DNA from: Casp-actino8 sp039800005
Lineage (GTDB): Bacteria > Actinomycetota > Acidimicrobiia > Acidimicrobiales > Ilumatobacteraceae
Reading direction: 5' to 3'
Assembly (NCBI GenBank): GCA_039800005.1
Contig: JBDLRN010000066.1
Location: forward strand, 53,501-117,500
DNA: 64,000 bases
The notes below the pieces were generated by a model. The model had not been told where the DNA came from. It ran no database searches and saw only the letters and a program-made list of their open reading frames with translations. A program made the position numbers and the translations under genes. Shown one piece after another: positions 17,047-26,652 of this stretch. How positions within the stretch are numbered: the stretch's first letter is position 1; each line of letters begins with the position of its first letter.

Positions 17047-18157
17047 TTGGTGCCTTTCTCAGAGCGGCGAGGCCGGGCAGGTCGCCCAGTTCGAGCAATT
17101 CGAGCGACGCTCCTCCCCCGGTCGAGACGTGGTCGACGCGATCGTCGAATCCGAATTGAGCGAGCGCGGCAGCCGAGTCACCCCCGCCGACCACGGTGAA
17201 AGCCTTGGTCTCGGCCATGGCCTCGGCCACGGTGCGCGTGCCGCGAGCGAAACGTTCGTCCTCGAACATCCCCATGGGGCCGTTCCAGAACACCGTACGC
17301 GCGTCCATGATGATGTCGGTGAAGGCCGCCGCCGTTCCGGGTCCGATGTCGAATCCCTTGGCGCCCGGCGGAAGCCGCCGACCGAACGTTGCATAGTTGC
17401 CCTCGGCGTCGAGGCCGGTGATGTCCTCGGGAAGGTGGATCGGCTTGCCGAGTTCGAGCAGACGCCGACACGTGTCGACCTGGTCGGGTTCGAAGAGCGA
17501 ATCACCGATCGGGTAACCCTGCGCGGAGAGGAACGTGAAGCACATCGCGCCTCCGATGACCAGAGCGTCGACCACCTCGAGCAGTGCCTCCACCACTCCC
17601 AACTTGTCGGAGATCTTCGATCCACCGAGGACGGCGACGAACGGGTGCTTGGGACGGCGACGAAGCTCGAGGAGCACCTCGACCTCCCGCGCGAGGAGAC
17701 GCCCCATGGCTGACGGGACGGTGCGCGGCGGGCCGACGATCGATGCGTGAGCCCGATGTGCGGCCCCGAACGCGTCGTCGACGTACATGTCGATCCCTCG
17801 CACCAGTTCGGCGACGAACTCGTCGGAGTTGGCCTCTTCACCCGGATGGAATCTCAGATTTTCCAGCAGCTCGACGCCGGGAGCCAGTTCCGCGAGACGT
17901 GCTCGCACCGGATCCATCGAGTACTTCGCATCGGGTGAACCCTTGGGTCGCCCGAGATGACTGGCGCACACCACCCGTGCGCCACGTTCGGTGAGCCATT
18001 CGATGGTCGGCAAAGCGGCCCGAATGCGGAAGTCGTCGGTGATGTGACGCGACCCGTCGGCCATCGTCTCCATCGGCACGTTGAAATCGGTCCGGACGAG
18101 GACCCGCCGACCCGACACGTCACCGAGGTCTTCGAGAGTGGGCAGATCGCCGATCAT
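17030..18157 (-). CDS. pgk: Phosphoglycerate kinase
   Basis: 375 aa, slightly shorter than the usual 390-400. RTDFNVP, ASHLGRPKG, the FVAVLGGSKISDK region, NGPMGMFE and the C-terminal nucleotide loop VVGGGDSAAA, STGGGASLE mark a complete enzyme. It makes ATP from 1,3-bisphosphoglycerate. The start is 3 nt after the gap stop codon with no clear SD, so translation is probably coupled to gap. Confidence 0.97.
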   Translation of the reverse strand: MIGDLPTLEDLGDVSGRRVLVRTDFNVPMETMADGSRHITDDFRIRAALPTIEWLTERGARVVCASHLGRPKGSPDAKYSMDPVRARLAELAPGVELLENLRFHPGEEANSDEFVAELVRGIDMYVDDAFGAAHRAHASIVGPPRTVPSAMGRLLAREVEVLLELRRRPKHPFVAVLGGSKISDKLGVVEALLEVVDALVIGGAMCFTFLSAQGYPIGDSLFEPDQVDTCRRLLELGKPIHLPEDITGLDAEGNYATFGRRLPPGAKGFDIGPGTAAAFTDIIMDARTVFWNGPMGMFEDERFARGTRTVAEAMAETKAFTVVGGGDSAAALAQFGFDDRVDHVSTGGGASLELLELGDLPGLAALRKAPNVSPS

Positions 18158-18160
18158 CGA

Positions 18161-19177
18161 TCAGCGACGCCTGATCTTGGCGCCCGTGTGGAGCGTCAGG
18201 TCGACCAAACGGTTGCTGTATCCCCATTCGTTGTCGTACCAGGCCAGGACCTTGGCCATCTTGCCCATCGACGCGGTCAGGCCGGCGTCGAAGATGCTGC
18301 TGTGCGGATCGGTCACGATGTCGCTCGACACGATCGGATCCTCGGTGTAGCGAAGCACACCCTTCAGCGGACCGGACGAGGCGGCCTTCTTGAAAGCCGC
18401 GTTGATCTCGTCGACCGAAGCCGACTTCTTCAGGTTGACGGTGAAATCGACGATCGAACCGGTCGGCACCGGAACGCGCAACGACGTTCCATCGAGCTTG
18501 CCCTTCATGCTCGCCAGAACCAGGCTCGTTGCCCGAGCCGCTCCAGTGCTCGTGGGAACGATGTTGATGGCCGCGCCTCGCGCTCGACGCAGGTCCTTGT
18601 GCGGGCCGTCCACCAACATCTGATCACCGGTGTAGGCGTGAACGGTCTGCATGAGGCCTTCGTTCACGCCGAAAGCGTCGTCGAGCACCTTCACGAGCGG
18701 CACGAAACAATTGGTGGTGCAGCTGGCGTTCGAGATCACCTTGTGCTGCCTGTGATCGAAATCCTTGTGATTGACGCCATAGACGAAGGTGGCGTCAGCG
18801 TTGTCGCACGGAGCCGAGACGATGACGAGCGGTGCCCCACCGTCGAGATGGGCGGCGGCCGAATCGCGCTTGGTGAAGATACCGGTGCTCTCGATCACCA
18901 GATCGACACCGAGATCGCCCCACGGCAGACTCTTCGGGTCGCGCTCGCTCAGGACCTTGATGACCTGTCCGTTGACGGCGACACCGTTCTTTGTGGCCTT
19001 GATCTCGTCGGGAAGAACTCCGAGCACCGAGTCGTACTTGAGGAGATGGGCCATGGTCTCGAGCGATCCGAGATCGTTGACGGCGACGATCTCGACGTCG
19101 GCCCCCCGTTGCTTGACCGCACGGAAGAAATTCCGTCCGATGCGACCGAAACCGTTGATCCCTACGCGAACGGTCAC
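18161..19177 (-). CDS. gap: Glyceraldehyde-3-phosphate dehydrogenase
   Basis: 338 aa from the GTG at 19177, chosen because GAGAGGA lies 6 nt upstream and the protein then begins VTVRVGINGFGRIGR. The catalytic Cys is in SNASCTTN, and WYDNEWGYSNRL completes the active-site/NAD region. It oxidises glyceraldehyde 3-phosphate to 1,3-bisphosphoglycerate with NAD. First gene of gap-pgk-tpiA. A 102-nt space separates it from rapZ and contains TAGTTT as a possible -10 element. In most actinobacteria yvcK and whiA fill this gap. Confidence 0.96.
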   Translation of the reverse strand: MTVRVGINGFGRIGRNFFRAVKQRGADVEIVAVNDLGSLETMAHLLKYDSVLGVLPDEIKATKNGVAVNGQVIKVLSERDPKSLPWGDLGVDLVIESTGIFTKRDSAAAHLDGGAPLVIVSAPCDNADATFVYGVNHKDFDHRQHKVISNASCTTNCFVPLVKVLDDAFGVNEGLMQTVHAYTGDQMLVDGPHKDLRRARGAAINIVPTSTGAARATSLVLASMKGKLDGTSLRVPVPTGSIVDFTVNLKKSASVDEINAAFKKAASSGPLKGVLRYTEDPIVSSDIVTDPHSSIFDAGLTASMGKMAKVLAWYDNEWGYSNRLVDLTLHTGAKIRRR

Positions 19178-19279
19178 CGACACTCCTCTCGATCGGGTCC
19201 GAGTCGATGCGGCTCGAACCATTCCACCAGCCGGAGAAACTAGTTCCGAGGGACCAGTTCGGCGGGCATCCGCACCGCG

Positions 19280-20125
19280 TCAGCGACCGACGTCACGATG
19301 ACCGGTGCGCACCGGTTGACCACACTGGCGCAACCGGGCCGCCACCTCCTCGGCCACGGCCACCGAGCGGTGTCGTCCGCCGGTGCAACCGACCGCGACG
19401 GTCAGATAGCTCTTGCCCTCCTGAGCGAATTCGGGCAGAACACTCGCCAGGAGTTCGACCAGATGCACGAGGAAGCGCTCGGCGGCCGGCTGCTCGAGCA
19501 CGAACCGGCGCACCGGCTCGTCGAGACCGGTGAGCGGGCGCAGCCCCTCGTCCCAATGCGGATTGGGCAGGAAACGCACGTCCATGACGATGTCGGCGTC
19601 GATCGGAATCCCGAATTTGAACCCGAAGGACTCGATCGTGACGTCGAGTCGCTCACCACCACTCGACTCGAAGACGTCGAGCAGGCGGGACTTGAGCTGG
19701 TGGACGTTGAGATCGGTCGTGTCGATCACCAGGTCGCAATCGGCCTTGATCGACTCGAGCAGATGCCGCTCGCGTTCGATCGCCTCCAGCAGACCATCGG
19801 TCTCGATCGCCAAGGGGTGTCGACGGCGAGTGGCTTCGTACCGACGCACCAGTTCCGAGGTGGTGGCATCGAGGTACACGACCCGGACCCGATGTCCAGC
19901 CGCTCGCAGACCGGCCACTTTCGGCATGAGTTCGAGATGTTGGCGACCGGCGACCAGTGCGAGCCGCTCGATCGACGAGGCCGGCTGGCTGGCCAATTCG
20001 ACGATCGTGTCGACGAGAGTGGTCGGAAGATTGTCGACCACGTACCAGCCCAGATCCTCCAGGACGGCGGCGGTCGCACTCCGTCCCGCTCCGGACATTC
20101 CGGTGATGAGAAGGATGTCGGCCAC
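19280..20125 (-). CDS. rapZ: RNase adapter / nucleotide-binding protein RapZ (YvcJ family)
   Basis: 281 aa, the family length. P-loop GMSGAGRSA near the N-terminus (Lys replaced by Arg, as in other actinobacterial members), DLGWYVVDNLP, VYLDATTSELVRR, the FGFKFGIPIDAD motif, and the C-terminal GCTGGRHRSVAVAE. In gamma-proteobacteria RapZ guides RNase E to the small RNA GlmZ; in Gram-positives it binds nucleotides and sits with yvcK and whiA. The GTG at 20125 has TAACGT 8 nt upstream. Neither yvcK nor whiA is present on either side. Confidence 0.93.
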   Translation of the reverse strand: MADILLITGMSGAGRSATAAVLEDLGWYVVDNLPTTLVDTIVELASQPASSIERLALVAGRQHLELMPKVAGLRAAGHRVRVVYLDATTSELVRRYEATRRRHPLAIETDGLLEAIERERHLLESIKADCDLVIDTTDLNVHQLKSRLLDVFESSGGERLDVTIESFGFKFGIPIDADIVMDVRFLPNPHWDEGLRPLTGLDEPVRRFVLEQPAAERFLVHLVELLASVLPEFAQEGKSYLTVAVGCTGGRHRSVAVAEEVAARLRQCGQPVRTGHRDVGR

Positions 20126-20175
20126 CGATCGACACGTTAGTGGCCGAACCGTGATCGGCTGACGATGGGAACTCG

Positions 20176-20916
20176 TCAGCGCTTCTCGGCACGCAGGTAC
20201 AGAAGACGCGGAATGGTGGCCGCCGCCTCGTACTCCGCGGCCCGCGCGAGGAAACCCGGAGGTGGAGCCGGTTCCTCCATTCCGGTCAGGACGAAACCAT
20301 GGCGGACGAGCGTGTTCACGTAGCGACCGAGCGGCCGATGAATGAACGGGATGAACACGTCCTTCTCGACCTCTTCCACCGTCTGCTCCTCGACGAGATA
20401 GTCGCCGATGCGCCAGTACTGTTCGGGGGGATCGAGGATTTGATCGTCGATCCATCCGCTGCCCGGAGTCTGCAGGAGTGGGTGGTTGAGGAAGAATGCG
20501 AACCGTCCCCCTGCTCGAAGGACGCGCGACACTTCGGCGATGGCCGAGTCGACATCGGCGATGTGTTCGAACACCAGACACGCCACCACCGCGTCGAACG
20601 ACTCTTCGACGAACGGCAGCCGGGCTGCCTCGGCTCGTGCCACGTGCATCGGAATCGACGAGTCACGCTCCGCTCTCGCCCGCGCGACCACGACCTGGTT
20701 CCATGTGGGATCGACTCCGATCACCGTCGTGCCGTGCACGCGCCCGAGCGCTCGACCGATCTGACCGTCACCGCATCCGACGTCGAGAACCCGTCCGAAT
20801 CCCTCCAGTTCCCGGATCGCCATGGGAAGGATCTGTTCCTCGTATTCGGGATCGGCGCCATCGGTGAAACCGTCGATCCACCACTGCGCGTTCTCTTCCC
20901 ACAACCCGTCGCCCAC
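20176..20916 (-). CDS. Class I SAM-dependent methyltransferase
   Basis: 246 aa. LDVGCGDGQIG is SAM motif I, VIGVDPT motif II, and SFDAVVACLVFEHI with VLRAGGRFAFFLN the later motifs of a UbiE/methyltransf_11-type fold. The C-terminal 90 residues are less typical and contain a Pro-rich stretch (EPAPPPG). The GTG start has TAGGGT (20923-20928) 6 nt upstream. It is divergent from the LLM oxidoreductase gene with 59 nt between start codons, both leaderless. Substrate unknown. Confidence 0.88.
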   Translation of the reverse strand: MGDGLWEENAQWWIDGFTDGADPEYEEQILPMAIRELEGFGRVLDVGCGDGQIGRALGRVHGTTVIGVDPTWNQVVVARARAERDSSIPMHVARAEAARLPFVEESFDAVVACLVFEHIADVDSAIAEVSRVLRAGGRFAFFLNHPLLQTPGSGWIDDQILDPPEQYWRIGDYLVEEQTVEEVEKDVFIPFIHRPLGRYVNTLVRHGFVLTGMEEPAPPPGFLARAAEYEAAATIPRLLYLRAEKR

Positions 20917-20975
20917 CGGCTCACCCTACGGGACGAGCCATCGTCTCCGCCGGACCGGCTCACTAGGGTCGGACC

Positions 20976-21890
20976 ATGACGTCCTTTTCCGTGTGGCCCT
21001 CACCCGAACGTCCGTGGTCCGAAGTGCGAGCGCTCGCCGACTTCGTCGACGACGGACAGTGGCACTGTCTCTGGTACGCCGATCACTTCATGCCCAACAC
21101 CGAGGACGGTTCGGTGGCCGACGGCGACGTCCACGAGGTCTGGTCGGTTCTCGCGGCCGTCGGCGCCGTCACGTCGTCGATTCGCATCGGATCCCTCGTG
21201 TCACCCACCACGGTTCGACATCCGGCCCTGCTCGCCAACACGGCCGCGACCGTCGATCGGATCACCGACGGGCGTCTCACTCTTGGCCTGGGTGCTGGTT
21301 GGCAGATCAACGAGCATCGGGCCTACGGAATTCCGCTGCTCGGCAACAAGGACCGTGTCGACCGCTTCGAGGAAGCGTTGCGCATCGTCCGAAGTCTTCT
21401 CACGACCGACCGCACCACGTTCCACGGGAACCATTTCTCGTTCGACGACGCGCCGTGTCGACCCTCACCAGTTCAGCGACCTCTGCCGCTCATGGTCGGA
21501 ACCGGAGGACCGCGCATGTCGCGTCTCACCGTCGAACTCGCCGACGAATGGAACACATGGGGCACACCCGTCGTGGCCGCCGAGAAGGCCGCCGTGATCG
21601 ACCGTGCCTGCGAGCTCGCCGGCCGCGATCCGAAATCGCTGCGCCGATCGGTGCAGGCCTTGTTCTTCCTGGTCGACGACGTCGACACCGCTGCCCGAAT
21701 CCTCGAAGCGGCTCCGGCCGATCGCTCCGTCGCCGGAGGGACGGACGAGATCGCCGAGGCGATCTCCCGCTACGTCGAGGCCGGTTTCGACGAGATCATC
21801 TTTCCCGATTTCACTCTGGGAGCCGACGCGTCGCAACGACTGGCCGCGTACGAGCGGCTCAATCGTGAGGTTCTGGATCGCTTTCGCTGA
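20976..21890 (+). CDS. LLM-class (luciferase-like, F420-type) oxidoreductase
   Basis: 304 aa TIM-barrel flavin/F420 enzyme. Recognisable segments: WYADHFMPN, RIGSLVSPTTVRHPALLA, TLGLGAGWQINEHRAYG, MVGTGGPRM. These are typical of actinobacterial F420-dependent LLM enzymes. TAGGGT (20964-20969) lies 6 nt before the ATG. Its 3' end overlaps the convergent uvrC by 32 nt. Substrate cannot be read from sequence. Confidence 0.88.
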   Translation: MTSFSVWPSPERPWSEVRALADFVDDGQWHCLWYADHFMPNTEDGSVADGDVHEVWSVLAAVGAVTSSIRIGSLVSPTTVRHPALLANTAATVDRITDGRLTLGLGAGWQINEHRAYGIPLLGNKDRVDRFEEALRIVRSLLTTDRTTFHGNHFSFDDAPCRPSPVQRPLPLMVGTGGPRMSRLTVELADEWNTWGTPVVAAEKAAVIDRACELAGRDPKSLRRSVQALFFLVDDVDTAARILEAAPADRSVAGGTDEIAEAISRYVEAGFDEIIFPDFTLGADASQRLAAYERLNREVLDRFR

Positions 21891-23751
21891 CGGGTGGATG
21901 GAACTTGGCGTGCACCGCCTCGGCCACCGAACGAGGCAACCACGACACGGCGTACAGATCGTCGAGGGTCGCCGCCTTCACCGCTGACACCGTTCCGAAC
22001 GCTTTCACCAGCTTCTTCTGACGGGCCTCACCCAGCCCGTCGATGCCCGCCAACGCTCCGGTCGTCATGCGCTTGGCGCGAAGATCACGGTGGAAGGAGT
22101 TGGCGAAGCGGTGGGCCTCGTCGCGAATCCGCTGCAACATGAAAAGCCCTTCACTTCCTCTCGGGAAGACGATCGGGTCGGCGCGATCGGGGACGAAAAC
22201 CTCCTCGAACTTCTTCGCGAGAGCTGCCACCGGGATCTCGGCCTCCAGGCCGAGCGCGGCCACCACCTCGACCGCCACCCCCAACTGACCTTTGCCTCCG
22301 TCGACGAGCAACAGCTGCGGCGGGTACGCAAACTTGCGCGGACGATCGTCGTCGACGGAAACCAGTTCGTCGCGCTCGCGCAGGTAGGCCGTGAGGCGAC
22401 GTTCGAGCACCTCGCGCATCGCCGCGTAGTCGTCGTTCCCGGGAACCGACTTCACCTTGAAGCGGCGGTACTCGCGTTTGGCCGGCAGACCGTCCTCGAG
22501 TACGACCATCGAACCCACGTAGTCGGTTCCTTGCAGATGCGCCATGTCGTAGCACTCGATGCGCAACGGCGCCTCGGAGAGCCCGAGCAGATCCTGAATC
22601 TCTGTGAGCGCCCGACTGCGGCTGTTGTGATCGCTCGCGCGTTTCAACCGATGACGGACGAACTCTTCCTTGGCGTTGTTCGTCACGGTGTCGAGGAGAG
22701 TTCGCTTGTCACCTCGTCGGGGCGCACGAACCTCCACGCGGACGCCCTTGCGATCCGACAACCAGTCCTCGATGGCCGTCGCTCCCTCCGGAAGTTCGTG
22801 AACGAGCAGACCCTTGGGCAATCCGAGAACCGGGTCATCGCCGTAGAGCGACTCGATCACACGATGTGTGAGACCCGCCGGAGTGAGATCCTCCACCTTG
22901 TCGACCACGAAACCCTTGCGTCCGACCACTCGACCCCGCCGAACGTAGAAGACCTGTACGGCGGCCTCCAACTCGTCGTCGACGATGCCGATCACGTCGA
23001 GATCCTCGGTTCGCTCGGCCACCATCTGCTGCTTCTCGACCGCTCGTTCGACCGACAGGAGACGATCTCGGATCCGCGCCGCCCGCTCGAACTCCAGCGA
23101 GCGTGAGGCTTCGGACATCTCGGCTCGGAGCCCGGCCAGCACGTCGTCGGTGTCGCCTTCGAGAAAGCGACACAGTTCGGCCACCAGGGTTCGATAGGCC
23201 TCCGGCTCGATCTCGCCGACGCACGGCCCGCTGCACTTCTCGATGTGGAAGAGCAAGCACGGGCGACCCAAGCGCGCGTGTTGGGCGAACTTGCCCGGCC
23301 CGCACGTGCGGATCGGAAAGGTTCGCAGAAGCAGATCGAGTGTGTCGCGGATCGCGTAGGCGTGGGCGAAAGGTCCGAAATACCTGGTTCCACGCCGCTT
23401 GGTCCCCCGCATGACGAAGGCCCGCGGCCAGTCCTCGTCGGCCGTGACGGCGAGAAACGGATAGCTCTTGTCGTCACGGAGGCGGATGTTGAAACGCGGC
23501 CGATGCTCCTTGATGAGGCTGTACTCCAACATCAAGGCTTCGACTTCGTTCCGTACGGTGATCCACTCGACGCTCTCCGCTTCGGTCACCATCTGGGCGG
23601 TTCGCGGATGCAGGTGCCCCGGATCCTGGAAGTAATTCGAGAGACGGGCGCGCAGATTGGCCGCTTTGCCGACGTAGATGATGCGGCCGTGGACGTCCTT
23701 GAACTGATACGACCCCGGCGAATCGGGAATACCGCTGGGCCGGTCCTTCAT
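21859..23751 (-). CDS. uvrC: UvrABC excinuclease subunit C
   Basis: 630 aa. N-terminal GIY-YIG nuclease (YQFKDVHGRIIYVGKA) for the 3' incision, a Cys-containing central part, a UVR domain that binds UvrB (about 200-235), the RNase H-like 5'-nuclease (ECYDMAHLQG, LLLVDGGKGQ) and C-terminal helix-hairpin-helix (AGIDGLGEARQKKLVKAFG). TAGGCT (23758-23763) lies 6 nt before the ATG within the 22-nt gap after uvrA, so it has its own leaderless promoter even though uvrA precedes it. Confidence 0.97.
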   Translation of the reverse strand: MKDRPSGIPDSPGSYQFKDVHGRIIYVGKAANLRARLSNYFQDPGHLHPRTAQMVTEAESVEWITVRNEVEALMLEYSLIKEHRPRFNIRLRDDKSYPFLAVTADEDWPRAFVMRGTKRRGTRYFGPFAHAYAIRDTLDLLLRTFPIRTCGPGKFAQHARLGRPCLLFHIEKCSGPCVGEIEPEAYRTLVAELCRFLEGDTDDVLAGLRAEMSEASRSLEFERAARIRDRLLSVERAVEKQQMVAERTEDLDVIGIVDDELEAAVQVFYVRRGRVVGRKGFVVDKVEDLTPAGLTHRVIESLYGDDPVLGLPKGLLVHELPEGATAIEDWLSDRKGVRVEVRAPRRGDKRTLLDTVTNNAKEEFVRHRLKRASDHNSRSRALTEIQDLLGLSEAPLRIECYDMAHLQGTDYVGSMVVLEDGLPAKREYRRFKVKSVPGNDDYAAMREVLERRLTAYLRERDELVSVDDDRPRKFAYPPQLLLVDGGKGQLGVAVEVVAALGLEAEIPVAALAKKFEEVFVPDRADPIVFPRGSEGLFMLQRIRDEAHRFANSFHRDLRAKRMTTGALAGIDGLGEARQKKLVKAFGTVSAVKAATLDDLYAVSWLPRSVAEAVHAKFHPPVSESDPEPHD

Positions 23752-23773
23752 GGCGCCAGCCTACGAAAACCGA

Positions 23774-26617
23774 TCAGCGCGCCACTGGCAGCAGATCGCG
23801 TAAGAAGCGACCTGTATGACTCTCCGACGACGCGGCCACGACCTCTGGCGGTCCCTCCACTACGACGGTGCCGCCACCATGTCCGCCCTCGGGTCCGAGG
23901 TCGATGATCCAGTCAGCGGTCTTGATGACGTCGAGACTGTGCTCGATGACGAGGACCGTGTTGCCCTGATCGACCAATCTCGAGAGAACGGTCAAGAGTC
24001 GTCGGACGTCCTCGAAGTGCAGACCGGTCGTGGGCTCGTCGAGAAGGTAGATCGTGTGGCCCGTGCTTCGTTTCGCGAGTTCGGTGGCCAACTTCACCCG
24101 CTGGGCCTCACCACCCGACAGCGTGGGTGCCGACTGTCCGAGTCTCACGTAGCCGAGACCGACGTCGACGAGCGTCTGCATGTGCCGAGCAATGGACGGT
24201 TGATTGGCGAAGAATCCGAGAGCTTCCTCGATGGGCATGTCGAGGACGTCGGCGATGGTCTTTCCCTTGAAGGTGATCTCGAGGGTGTCGCGGTTGTACC
24301 GGGCGCCCTTGCAGACCTCGCACGGCACGTAAACGTCGGGCAGGAAGTGCATCTCGATGCGAATCGTCCCGTCGCCGGAACACGCCTCGCAACGTCCACC
24401 TTGAACGTTGAACGAGAAGCGACCGGGCTGATATCCGCGCACCTTGGCCTCGGCCGTGGTGGCGAAGAGTTTGCGAATCCCGTCGAACACCCCGGTGTAG
24501 GTGGCCGGATTCGAACGTGGAGTACGTCCGATCGGCGACTGGTCCATGTCGATCACCTTGTCGAGGAAATCGACACCGTTGACGCGCCGATGCTTGCCGG
24601 GCGCTTCTTTCGACTTGTAGATCTTCTGCATCAGGACCGGAAGCAGGATGTCGCGAACCAGGGTGCTCTTCCCGCTCCCCGAAACACCGGTCACGGCGAC
24701 GAAACATCCGAGCGGAATGCGCACGTCGATGTTGCGGAGATTGTGCTCCCTCGCCCCGACGACCTCCAACCACTCCTTCCCCGGCGTTCGGCGCAGTTCG
24801 GGAACCGGGATCGACTTCTTCCCGGCGAGATACTGGCCGGTGATCGACTCCTTGCTCTTCAGGATCCCTTTCACCGGACCGCTGTAAACGACCTCACCTC
24901 CGTGCTCACCGGCGCCCGGCCCGATGTCCACGATCCAGTCGCTCTCGCGGATGGTCTCCTCGTCGTGTTCGACGACGAGGACGGTGTTGCCGAGATCACG
25001 AAGACGCAGAAGGGTGTCGATGAGTCGTCGGTTGTCGCGTTGGTGGAGCCCGATCGACGGTTCGTCGAGGACGTAGAGCGTCCCGACCAGCCCGGAGCCG
25101 ATCTGGCTGGCCAGACGAATGCGCTGGGCCTCACCACCGGCGAGAGTGCCGGCCGAGCGAGACAACGACAGGTAATCGAGACCCACGTCGAGCAGGAAGC
25201 CGAGACGGGCGCCGATCTCCTTGACCACCCGCTCGGCGATGATTCGATCACGATCGGACAATTCCAGGCCACGCAAGAAGGCGGCCGACTCGCCGATTGG
25301 CATGTCGCACACCTCGGCGATGTTCCGATCGGCCACCGTGACCGCCAGTGTCGAAGGCTTGAGTCGAGCACCGGAACACGCCGAACAGGGCACCTCACGC
25401 ATGTAGCCCTCGTACTGCTCACGACTCCAGTCGCTCTCGGCGGACTCGTGTCGACGCTTGATCCACGGAACGACCCCTTCGTACGTCGTGTTGAACTGAC
25501 GCACTCGGCCGTAGCGATTCTTGAAGCGAACGGTCATCGATCCCGGCAGGCCGTGCAACACGATCTTCTGCGCCTTGGCACTCAACTTGCCCCACGGCTT
25601 GTCCATGTCGATCTTGTGGTCCTCGGCGACCGACTCGAGAATCCGCTGGAAGAAGCCGGTGTGTGCACTACGCCACGGTGCGATGGCGCCTTCGCTCAAC
25701 GACTGATCAGGGTCGGGAATCACGAGCTCGGGATCGACCTCGAAGGTCGTGCCCAGGCCGTCGCAGGTCTCGCACGCCCCGTAAGGAGAGTTGAACGAGA
25801 AGTTTCGCGGTGCCGGCTCTTCGTACGACACACCGCACTTCGGGCAGGCCAGATACTGACTGAAGGTGAGGGTTTCGGCTTCTCCGTCACCGACGATCTC
25901 GATCTCGGCGACTCCCTCGGCCAGACGCAAGGCCGTCTCCAGACTGTCGGTGAGACGGCGCTCGATTCCCTTCTTGTTCACGAGCCGGTCGACGACGATC
26001 TCGATGGTGTGCTGCTCATAGCGAGCCAACTTCTCGTCCCGCTTCTGGAACTCCACGATGTCGACCACTTCGCCGTCGATTCGCGCGCGAACGAAACCTT
26101 GGCCGGCAAGGTCCGACAACAGCGTGTCGTACTCCCCCTTGCGTCCGCGCACCACGGGCGCCAACACCTGGAATCGAGTGCCTTCGGGCAAGGTCAGGAT
26201 GCGGTCGACGATCTGCTGAGGTGTCTGACGCGACAGCCGACTGCCGTCCTTAGGACAGTGCTGCACCCCGATTCGGGCGTAGAGGAGCCGCAGATAGTCG
26301 TAGACCTCGGTGATCGTTCCCACCGTCGATCGGGGGTTGCGACTGGCCGACTTCTGGTCGATCGAGATGGCCGGCGACAGTCCCTCGATCGTGTCGACAT
26401 CGGGCTTGTCCATCTGCCCGAGGAACTGGCGAGCGTAGGCACTCAGCGACTCGACGTAACGCCGCTGCCCTTCGGCGTAGATGGTGTCGAAGGCCAACGA
26501 CGATTTTCCACTGCCCGACAGTCCGGTGAACACGATCAGTCGATCGCGAGGCAATTCGACGCCGATGTTCTTGAGGTTGTGCTCCCTCGCCCCGCGGACG
26601 ATCAGCTGGTCGGACAC
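23774..26617 (-). CDS. uvrA: UvrABC excinuclease subunit A
   Basis: 947 aa damage-recognition ATPase with two ABC modules. Walker A TGLSGSGKSS at the N-terminus and TGVSGSGKST near 640, signatures LAGGEAQRIRLA and LSGGEAQRVKLA, and zinc fingers CPKCGVSY...CETCDG and CEACSGDG...CEVCKG. The first zinc-like site at about 140 is reduced to CPKDG. Start is GTG with TAGTGT (26625-26630) 7 nt upstream. uvrA, uvrB and uvrC lie within 7 kb on one strand. Confidence 0.98.
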   Translation of the reverse strand: MSDQLIVRGAREHNLKNIGVELPRDRLIVFTGLSGSGKSSLAFDTIYAEGQRRYVESLSAYARQFLGQMDKPDVDTIEGLSPAISIDQKSASRNPRSTVGTITEVYDYLRLLYARIGVQHCPKDGSRLSRQTPQQIVDRILTLPEGTRFQVLAPVVRGRKGEYDTLLSDLAGQGFVRARIDGEVVDIVEFQKRDEKLARYEQHTIEIVVDRLVNKKGIERRLTDSLETALRLAEGVAEIEIVGDGEAETLTFSQYLACPKCGVSYEEPAPRNFSFNSPYGACETCDGLGTTFEVDPELVIPDPDQSLSEGAIAPWRSAHTGFFQRILESVAEDHKIDMDKPWGKLSAKAQKIVLHGLPGSMTVRFKNRYGRVRQFNTTYEGVVPWIKRRHESAESDWSREQYEGYMREVPCSACSGARLKPSTLAVTVADRNIAEVCDMPIGESAAFLRGLELSDRDRIIAERVVKEIGARLGFLLDVGLDYLSLSRSAGTLAGGEAQRIRLASQIGSGLVGTLYVLDEPSIGLHQRDNRRLIDTLLRLRDLGNTVLVVEHDEETIRESDWIVDIGPGAGEHGGEVVYSGPVKGILKSKESITGQYLAGKKSIPVPELRRTPGKEWLEVVGAREHNLRNIDVRIPLGCFVAVTGVSGSGKSTLVRDILLPVLMQKIYKSKEAPGKHRRVNGVDFLDKVIDMDQSPIGRTPRSNPATYTGVFDGIRKLFATTAEAKVRGYQPGRFSFNVQGGRCEACSGDGTIRIEMHFLPDVYVPCEVCKGARYNRDTLEITFKGKTIADVLDMPIEEALGFFANQPSIARHMQTLVDVGLGYVRLGQSAPTLSGGEAQRVKLATELAKRSTGHTIYLLDEPTTGLHFEDVRRLLTVLSRLVDQGNTVLVIEHSLDVIKTADWIIDLGPEGGHGGGTVVVEGPPEVVAASSESHTGRFLRDLLPVAR

Positions 26618-26652
26618 TCGTCCGACACTACCGATAGGTGCGCAGGCCGGAC

